From: Arthrobacter crystallopoietes BAB-32
GTDB taxonomy: Bacteria > Actinomycetota > Actinomycetes > Actinomycetales > Micrococcaceae
Assembly (NCBI RefSeq): GCF_000328305.2
Contig: NZ_ANPE02000074.1
Span: forward strand, 1 to 42,469
Direction of reading: 5' to 3'
Length of the DNA: 42,469 nucleotides
Below, in pieces: positions 35,303 to 42,469 of the stretch; position 1 is the first letter of the stretch; each line of letters begins with the position of its first letter. The notes under the pieces are model-generated. The model was not told where the DNA came from, made no database searches, and worked only from the letters and a program-made list of their open reading frames with translations. Position numbers and translations under genes: made by a program.

Positions 35303-36186
35303 ACCGCAAGGTCATCGTCACTTGTGCCCTCACCGGCGCCGGCGACACCACCGGCAAGAGCGAGCATGTGCCCGTCACCCCGGAGCAGATCGCCAATGAC
35401 GCGATCGCCGCGGCCCGGGCCGGCGCGTCGGTGGTGCACATCCACGTCCGCGACGTCGAGACGGGCCAGGGGTCGCGCGAAGTGGCGCTGTACCGCGAGG
35501 TTGTCCGGCTGGTCCGCGAGAGCGATGTGGACCCGGTCATCAACCTGACCGCTGGCATGGGCGGCGACCTCATCCTGGATCCGGGCCAGCCGACCAAGCA
35601 GCTGCCGGGCACGGACCTGGTCAACGCCCTCGAGCGGCTCGCCCACGTGGAGGAACTGCGCCCGGAGATCTGCACCATCGACTGCGGCTCGCTGAACTTC
35701 GGCGAGGGCAGCCAGGTCTACATCAGCACGCCGGACATGCTCCGCGAGGGCGCCGAACGCATCAAGGAACTCGGGGTCAAGCCGGAGATGGAAATCTTCG
35801 ATACCGGCAACCTCTGGTTCGCCAACATCATGGTGGAAGAGGGGCTCATCGCTCCCCCGCCGCTCTACCAGCTCTGCATGGGCATCCCCTACGGCGCCCC
35901 GGTCAACGCGGGCCTGCTGCAGGCCATGGTGAACATGCTCCCGGCGGGCGCCCAGTGGACGTCCTTCGCCATCGGCCGCGACCAGCTCCCGTGGGTCGCC
36001 CAGTCCGTCCTGCTCGGCGGCCACGTCCGCGTGGGCCTCGAGGACAACCTCTACCTCAGCAAGGGCGTCAAGGCGACCAACGCCCAGCTCACCGAGCGCG
36101 CCATCCAGATCATCCACGACCTCGGGTCCTCCGTCGCGACTCCGGACGAGGCCCGCGAAATCCTCCAGCTCGAGAAGAAAGCATGA
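35299..36186 (+). CDS. BKACE-family beta-keto acid cleavage enzyme, probable 3-dehydrocarnitine cleavage
   Basis: 295 residues. The DUF849/BKACE fold begins [19 protein letters not shown], with the zinc-binding HIHVRD near 47-52, [12 protein letters not shown] near 80-91, [12 protein letters not shown] near 130 and [20 protein letters not shown] near 220-240, then HVRVGLEDN (zinc-site Glu). BKACE enzymes transfer the keto-acid part to acetyl-CoA. Next to a carnitine dehydrogenase and a hotdog thioesterase, the probable reaction is 3-dehydrocarnitine plus acetyl-CoA to betainyl-CoA plus acetoacetate, as for CdhC of Pseudomonas. Family and zinc motif are seen; the substrate is inferred from context. 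Confidence 0.88.
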   Translation: MNRKVIVTCALTGAGDTTGKSEHVPVTPEQIANDAIAAARAGASVVHIHVRDVETGQGSREVALYREVVRLVRESDVDPVINLTAGMGGDLILDPGQPTKQLPGTDLVNALERLAHVEELRPEICTIDCGSLNFGEGSQVYISTPDMLREGAERIKELGVKPEMEIFDTGNLWFANIMVEEGLIAPPPLYQLCMGIPYGAPVNAGLLQAMVNMLPAGAQWTSFAIGRDQLPWVAQSVLLGGHVRVGLEDNLYLSKGVKATNAQLTERAIQIIHDLGSSVATPDEAREILQLEKKA

Positions 36187-37154
36187 CCATGACCGAAGAC
36201 TTCACTCCCCTGGACATGAACGACGTCGACACGATCGCCTGCGTGGGCATCGGCACCATCGGCGGGGGCTGGGCCGCGTACTTCCTGGCCCGCGGCTACC
36301 GCGTCAAGGCGTGGGACCCGTCGCCCGACGCCGAGCCGAAGCTCCGTCGGCTGATCGACGCTGCCTGGCCGGCGCTGACCAAGCTCGGGCTGGCGCCAAA
36401 CGCGTCGAAGGACAACATCACCGTCCACACGGACCTGGCCGAAGCGGTGGACGGCGTCGGTTTCGTGCAGGAGAGCGCGCCGGAGGTTCTGGAACTCAAG
36501 CAGAATCTGCTGGCGCAGATTGACGCGGTGACGGCCCCCGACGTCGTTATTGCCTCCTCCACCTCCGGGTACGGGATGACGGAAATGGCGACCGAAGCCG
36601 CCAATCCGTCCCGCCTGGTGGTGGGCCACCCGTTCAACCCGCCGTACCTTATCCCGCTGGTCGAGGTGGTGGGCGGCGAGCAGACCTCGGCCGCCGCCGT
36701 GAAGTGGGCGTCCGCGTGGTACGAGCTGATCGGCAAGTCCGTCATCACCATGGACCGCGAGGTTCCCGGCTTCATCGCCAACCGGCTGCAGGAGGCGCTG
36801 TGGCGCGAGGCCCTGCACATGGTGGACAACGGCGAGGCGACGGTGGAGCAGATCGACCTGGCCATCACCGACGGTCCGGGCCTGCGCTGGCCGATCCAGG
36901 GGCCGATGCTCACCTTCCACCTGGCCGGCGGCGAGGGCGGGATGGCGCACATGCTGGACCACTTCGGTCCGTCGCTGCTCTCACCGTGGACCCGGCTCGA
37001 TGCCCCGGAACTGACGCCCGAGCTGCGCAACGCGGTGATCGCGGGCTGCGACGAGGAAGCGGCCGGGCGGTCCGTCGTCGAGCTGGTGGCCGAGCGCGAC
37101 GAGGCTATCATCGCGATCCGCAATGCGATTGCCAAGGTCAAGGGCGGCGCATGA
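36183..37154 (+). CDS. L-carnitine dehydrogenase-like 3-hydroxyacyl-CoA dehydrogenase family protein
   Basis: 323 residues from ATG 36183, overlapping the BKACE stop (ATGA); the long upstream extension of the frame lies inside the BKACE gene. The N-terminal Rossmann fold binds NAD through [19 protein letters not shown] near 16-34. [20 protein letters not shown] near 148-167 carries the conserved His of the family, and [20 protein letters not shown] near 200 begins the helical C-terminal domain. It would oxidise L-carnitine to 3-dehydrocarnitine. Length and motifs fit L-carnitine dehydrogenase, and its neighbours are the next two enzymes of that route. Confidence 0.88.
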   Translation: MTMTEDFTPLDMNDVDTIACVGIGTIGGGWAAYFLARGYRVKAWDPSPDAEPKLRRLIDAAWPALTKLGLAPNASKDNITVHTDLAEAVDGVGFVQESAPEVLELKQNLLAQIDAVTAPDVVIASSTSGYGMTEMATEAANPSRLVVGHPFNPPYLIPLVEVVGGEQTSAAAVKWASAWYELIGKSVITMDREVPGFIANRLQEALWREALHMVDNGEATVEQIDLAITDGPGLRWPIQGPMLTFHLAGGEGGMAHMLDHFGPSLLSPWTRLDAPELTPELRNAVIAGCDEEAAGRSVVELVAERDEAIIAIRNAIAKVKGGA

Positions 37155-37621
37155 GTGCCCTCGCAGCCGGCACGCTGCAGGAGTACCGGTGCCGGGTGCA
37201 ACCCGAGTGGATCGACTACAACGGCCACATGTCCGAAGCCTTCTACGTCCTGGTCTTCGGCTACGCCACGGACCAGGTGATGGAGCAGCTGGGGCTCGAT
37301 GACGAGTACCGCCGTTCCAGCGGGTGCTCGCTCTACACCGTGGAGGCGCACATCCGCTACCTGGCGGAGACGGGCGTGGACGCCGAGCTCAGCGTGGTTT
37401 CCCGGATTGTCGGCGCCGGGGCGAAGAAGCTGCATCTGGCCCACGAGATGCGGTCCGGAGAAACGCTGATCGCCACCGAGGAACTGCTGGCGCTCCATGT
37501 GGACCAGCAGTCCGGACGCAGCACCGCATTCACACCGTCCGTCATGGACACCATCACAGGTTTCCTGCCGGCTCAGGGGGAGCCGGCACCGGAATGGACC
37601 GGCAGGAAAGTCAGTTCCTAG
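37151..37621 (+). CDS. Hotdog-fold thioesterase, probable betainyl-CoA thioesterase
   Basis: 156 residues from ATG 37151, overlapping the dehydrogenase stop (ATGA). It is a 4HBT-type hotdog domain with the active-site strand-helix WIDYNGHMSEAFYVLVFGYA near 20-39 (the D-x-N-x-H pattern) and TVEAHIRYLAE, in the position of the central strand, near 71. It should release glycine betaine from betainyl-CoA, as CdhB does. No signal peptide. It completes the three-enzyme set carnitine to 3-dehydrocarnitine to betainyl-CoA to glycine betaine; the betaine demethylation genes are not in the window. Confidence 0.87.
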   Translation: MSALAAGTLQEYRCRVQPEWIDYNGHMSEAFYVLVFGYATDQVMEQLGLDDEYRRSSGCSLYTVEAHIRYLAETGVDAELSVVSRIVGAGAKKLHLAHEMRSGETLIATEELLALHVDQQSGRSTAFTPSVMDTITGFLPAQGEPAPEWTGRKVSS

Positions 37622-37648
37622 CCGTCCCTTTTTCAGAAAGAAGGACCA

Positions 37649-39253
37649 GTGGAAAGATCTTCTGTTCTTCGCGGGCAACTGCCCGATAGACCGGCACTGC
37701 CGCCGACCCGGCGCCGCGTGCTCGGGATGGCCCTGGCCCTCGGGCTGGGCGGCTTCCTGACCGCGTGCGGCGCAAGCCAGGCCGCGGTGCTGTCCGCTCC
37801 AAGCGGTCCGCCTCAGCGTGGAGGCCGGCTGCGGGTGGGCCTGGCCGGCGGCGGCGCTGCGGACAGCCTGGACGCCCACTCCTCCGTCAGCACCACCGAC
37901 ATCGCCCGCGTGGTGAACCTGTACGAGTCCCTCGTCTACCGGGACGAGAACTACGAGCTCAAGCCGCTGCTGGCCACCAAGGTCACGCCGTCGCCCGACG
38001 CGCTGGTCTGGACCGTGGACCTGCGGCAGGACGTGCTGTTCCATGACGGCCGCCCGATGACCGGCAAGGACGTCGCCGCCAGCTTCAAGCGGATCGTCAA
38101 CCCGGACGACCCCAAGAGCGGCGCGGCCGCGCTGGCGATCCTGGACGAGGTGGCCGTGGTGAACGACCACCGGGTGGAGTTCCGCCTCAACAGTCCCAGC
38201 GCCACCTTCGACGATTCGCTGGGGCAGTACACGCTGGGCATTGTGCCGGCCGACTACGATCCGGCGAACCCGGTGGGGACGGGCCCCTTCAAGTACCGGT
38301 CCTTTGCCCCGGGCCGGAACAGCGTCTTCGTCCGCAACGAGGACTACTGGCGGGACGGCGAACCGTACCTGGACGAGCTGGAGATCCTGAATTTCAACGA
38401 CGACGACGCACTGATCAACGCGCTGCTGTCCTCCCAGGTCGACGCCATCGGCCAGATTCCGCTGGCGCTGCTCGAAGTGATCGACGCCGACCCGCGGATC
38501 AGCATCCTCTCGGCCGAGACCGGCGCCTGGATGCCGTTCACCATGCGGGTGGACCGGCCGCCCTTCGACGACAACCGCGTCCGCGAGGCGTTCCGGCTGG
38601 TGGTGGACCGCGAGCAGATGATCGAACAGGTCCTCAGCGGCAACGGCAGCCTCGGCAACGACATGTACTCGCCGTTCGACCCGGGCTATCCCAAACATCT
38701 CCCGCAGCGCAAGCAGGACATCGCGCGGGCGAAGGAGCTGCTGGCCGAGGCCGGCTATCCCGACGGGCTCACCGTGGAGCTGGTCACCGCTCCCATCCAG
38801 TCCGGTGCAGTGGAGGCCGCCCAGGTCTTCGCGCAGCAGGCGGCCGCGGCCGGGATCATGGTCAAGATCCGCCAGGTGGACACCACCACGTTCTTCGGCG
38901 ACAGCTACCTCAAGTGGGACTTCGCGCAAGATTTCTACTACACCCGCAACTACCTGCCGCAGGTCAACGCGAGCACCCTTCCGACGTCGCCGTTCAACGA
39001 GACGCACTGGGACCACCCGGAGTTCACCGCCCTGGTGAAGAAGGCCACCGGGACCGTGGATCCCGAGGAGCGCAACGCCTTGATCGCGAAGGCCATGGAG
39101 ATCGAATACAACGAAGGCGGCTACATCATCTGGGGCCACGCGAACCAGGCGGACGCGTACCAGCAGTACGTTGCCGGCCTCGTGCCCAGCCGGACCGGGC
39201 TCGCCCTGTCCGGTTTCGAATTCCGCCGCGTCTGGCTAGGAGTCGCATCATGA
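37649..39253 (+). CDS. Family 5 substrate-binding lipoprotein of a peptide-type ABC transporter
   Basis: 534 residues from GTG 37649, 27 bases after the thioesterase, with AAGGA upstream. The N-terminus has a twin-arginine-like start (TRRRVLGMALALGLGGFL) and a lipobox, LTAC, with the lipidated Cys at position 40, so it is probably a Tat-exported lipoprotein. The mature domain matches the DppA/OppA family (LRVGLAGGGAADSLDAHSSV, then VWTVDLRQDVLFHDGRPMTG and LLAEAGYPDGLTVELVTAPI). Ligands of the family are peptides, nickel, opines and others. The operon context suggests a carnitine-related compound, but this is inference. Confidence 0.9.
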   Translation: MERSSVLRGQLPDRPALPPTRRRVLGMALALGLGGFLTACGASQAAVLSAPSGPPQRGGRLRVGLAGGGAADSLDAHSSVSTTDIARVVNLYESLVYRDENYELKPLLATKVTPSPDALVWTVDLRQDVLFHDGRPMTGKDVAASFKRIVNPDDPKSGAAALAILDEVAVVNDHRVEFRLNSPSATFDDSLGQYTLGIVPADYDPANPVGTGPFKYRSFAPGRNSVFVRNEDYWRDGEPYLDELEILNFNDDDALINALLSSQVDAIGQIPLALLEVIDADPRISILSAETGAWMPFTMRVDRPPFDDNRVREAFRLVVDREQMIEQVLSGNGSLGNDMYSPFDPGYPKHLPQRKQDIARAKELLAEAGYPDGLTVELVTAPIQSGAVEAAQVFAQQAAAAGIMVKIRQVDTTTFFGDSYLKWDFAQDFYYTRNYLPQVNASTLPTSPFNETHWDHPEFTALVKKATGTVDPEERNALIAKAMEIEYNEGGYIIWGHANQADAYQQYVAGLVPSRTGLALSGFEFRRVWLGVAS

Positions 39254-40206
39254 TGCCCATCATCCTGCGCAGGCTCGCGACGAGCGTGCTGATCCTGCTG
39301 GCCGTCTCCGTGCTGGTCTTCGTCGCCACGCTGCTGCTGCCCGGCGATCCGGCGCAGGCCATCCTGGGCCAGCAGGCCACGCCGGAACGGCTGGCCGCGC
39401 TGCGCGAGCAAATGAACCTCAACGACCCGGTCTGGCAACGCTACCTGACCTGGCTGGGCGGCCTCTTCGTGGGCGACTTCGGCGTCTCCGCAGCCTCCGG
39501 CGGACCGGTCAGCGCCCTGCTGGGCGAGCGGATCGGCGCCTCGCTGGTCCTCCTGGCCGCGGCGGGCATCATCAGCATCCCGGTGGGCCTGCTGGTGGGA
39601 ACCTACAGTGCGCTGCGCCGCGGCCGGGCCGGCGACCACATCGCCACCGGCACCAGCCTGGTGCTCGCCGCGTTGCCGGAGTTCGTCATCGGCATCGCGC
39701 TGGTCACGCTGTTTTCGACGACGGTGTTCACCATCCTGCCGTCAGTCACCATGGCGCCTCCCGGGGAAGCGGTGTGGAACTACCCGCTGCAGCTCATCCT
39801 GCCGACGCTGACGCTGGTCCTCGTGGTCACGCCGTACATCATCCGGATGATGCGGGCCACGATGCTGGAGGTCCTGGAGTCCGGCTACGTGGAGATGGCC
39901 CGGCTGAAGGGAGTGCCCGAGCGGCAGGTCATCCTGAAGCACGCCCTTCCGCACGCCCTCTCCCCCGTGGCCCAGGTGGTCGCGATCCAGCTGGCGTGGA
40001 TGGCCGGCGGCGTCGTTGTCGTCGAATTCCTGTTCCGCTACCCCGGCGTCGGCCAGGCCCTCGTGGACGCCGTCACCAACCGGGACGTGCAGGTGGTCCA
40101 GGTCCTCGCCATCCTGATCGCCGCCGTCTACATCGTGGTCAACCTGCTGGCCGACGTCGTCGGCATCGTGACCAATCCCAAACTACGCACCGGGGGTGCC
40201 CGATGA
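39250..40206 (+). CDS. ABC transporter permease, DppB-type
   Basis: 318 residues from ATG 39250, overlapping the binding-protein stop (ATGA). The protein starts MMPIILRRLATSVLILLAVS, with six predicted TM segments, the typical extracytoplasmic loop after TM1 (PGDPAQAILGQQATPERLAA) and the ATPase-contacting EAA loop near residue 220 (YVEMARLKGVPERQVILKHA). It pairs with the DppC-type permease that follows. Confidence 0.92.
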   Translation: MMPIILRRLATSVLILLAVSVLVFVATLLLPGDPAQAILGQQATPERLAALREQMNLNDPVWQRYLTWLGGLFVGDFGVSAASGGPVSALLGERIGASLVLLAAAGIISIPVGLLVGTYSALRRGRAGDHIATGTSLVLAALPEFVIGIALVTLFSTTVFTILPSVTMAPPGEAVWNYPLQLILPTLTLVLVVTPYIIRMMRATMLEVLESGYVEMARLKGVPERQVILKHALPHALSPVAQVVAIQLAWMAGGVVVVEFLFRYPGVGQALVDAVTNRDVQVVQVLAILIAAVYIVVNLLADVVGIVTNPKLRTGGAR

Positions 40207-41086
40207 CCGCCATTGATTCGCCCCAGCTCGTCATCCAGGAAACCAAGGCCCCGCCCGGGCTGCTCCGCCGGCTGGTGGCACAGCGCCAGGCGAAGGTCGG
40301 GATCGGGCTGACCGCCGCCGTCGTACTTTTGGCCCTGCTGGGACCGGTGCTGCTGCCGCTGGTCACGGGCTTCACCAGCACCGAATTCACCGGGCGGCCG
40401 TTCCAGCCGGACGGGCTGTTCGGCACCGACAATCTGGGCCGGGACGTGCTGTCGCGCTTCCTCGACGGCGGGCTGCGCCTGCTGGCCTACGCCGCACTGG
40501 CGACGCTGCTGGGCATGGTGCTCGGCGTGCTGGCCGGGATGACCGCGGCGTACGCGGGCGGCCAGGTGGACAGCCTGATCATGCGCAGCAACGACGTCCT
40601 GCTGGCCCTGCCCTCGCTGGTGTTCGCGCTGCTGGCCATCACGGTCCTCGGGCCGGAGGGCTGGGTGCTGGTGGCCGTCATCGGCATCACGCACGCGCCC
40701 CGGATTGCCCGGGTGACGCGCTCGGCCACCGTGGATGTCATCACCGAGGACTTCATCCGGGCCGCCGAAATGTACGCGGTGCCGCGGTGGAAGATCCTGG
40801 TCCAGGACGTGCTACCGAACATCACCGGTCCGCTCATGGTGGAGCTGGGCCTGCGCATGACCTACTCGATTGGCGCCGTGGCGTCCCTGTCCTTCCTGGG
40901 CCTGGGCATGCAGCCGCCGACCGCGGACTGGGGGCTGATGATCAACGAGAACCGGATCGCGCTGGTCATCCAGCCGTGGGGCGTCATCCTGCCGGTCCTC
41001 GCCATCGCCGTCCTGACCGTCGGCATCAACCTGATCACCGATTCGCTGGCCCGTGCGGCTGCGAACGCGAACGTGGGAGCAAGCAA

Positions 41087-41090
<4 letters not shown>
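40203..41090 (+). CDS. ABC transporter permease, DppC-type
   Basis: 295 residues from ATG 40203, overlapping the previous stop (ATGA). An N-terminal cytoplasmic segment and the first TM (VGIGLTAAVVLLALLGPVLL) are followed by FGTDNLGRDVLSRFLDGGLR, diagnostic of the DppC/OppC family, and the EAA loop DFIRAAEMYAVPRWKILVQD near 180. The end overlaps the ATPase gene by four bases. Confidence 0.92.

Positions 41091-42469
<1,379 letters not shown>

Noticed and set aside
36296-39139. 947-residue open frame on the minus strand
   Set aside because: It lies opposite the carnitine dehydrogenase, thioesterase and ABC binding-protein genes, all with clear family motifs. The translation is rich in His, Arg, Gly and Val without any domain, the usual mirror frame of GC-rich coding DNA.

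Overview
The window is from a high-GC Gram-positive bacterium, most likely an Arthrobacter-like member of the Micrococcaceae. This rests on general character only: GC-rich third positions, GTG/TTG starts, strong G-rich Shine-Dalgarno sequences and actinobacterial-style gene families. No rRNA or other taxonomic marker is present. The first ~34 kb reads as a defence and accessory island; the last ~8 kb is a metabolic operon.

Region 1 (1-16.0 kb, minus strand): a type 1 BREX phage-defence operon in the order brxA-brxB-brxC-pglX-pglZ-brxL, with mostly overlapping start and stop codons. A large DUF4011-type superfamily 1 helicase follows and runs off the left edge. pglZ carries a one-base frameshift. 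BrxL lacks both residues of the Lon catalytic dyad.

Region 2 (16.0-20.0 kb): an IS256-family transposase remnant, then an ADP-ribose/NAD-related cassette. A NrtR-like Nudix/winged-helix regulator with a degenerate Nudix box diverges from an ARPP-1-like protein and an ADP-ribosylglycohydrolase fused to a Cys-based phosphatase domain.

Region 3 (20.2-25.8 kb, plus strand): an EcsC-family protein, a structured spacer, then a tight run of seven small or unfamiliar genes. These are an 86-aa protein, a protein with a complete RNase HI active site after a possible degenerate copy of the same fold, a sigma-4-like HTH protein, a zinc-ribbon protein, a helical protein, a two-TM protein and an 89-aa protein. 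A broken paralogue of the zinc-ribbon gene lies inside the run. This is the best candidate for an undescribed system.

Region 4 (25.9-34.0 kb, plus strand): a NERD-domain helicase, then an AddB-like nuclease (frameshifted once) overlapping an AddA/RecB-like helicase-nuclease, ending near a strong hairpin.

Region 5 (34.1-42.5 kb): a fragment of an acyl-CoA dehydrogenase-family gene, then a continuous operon. It encodes an XRE-TetR double-HTH regulator, a BKACE enzyme, an L-carnitine dehydrogenase-like enzyme, a hotdog thioesterase and a peptide-type ABC transporter. The three enzymes match carnitine breakdown to glycine betaine. The regulator gene has a candidate leaderless promoter with a repeated operator-like motif.

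Four reading-frame breaks (pglZ, addB-like, IS256 remnant, acyl-CoA dehydrogenase fragment) can each be repaired by adding one base to a short homopolymer. Sequencing error must be excluded before the two otherwise intact genes are called inactive.
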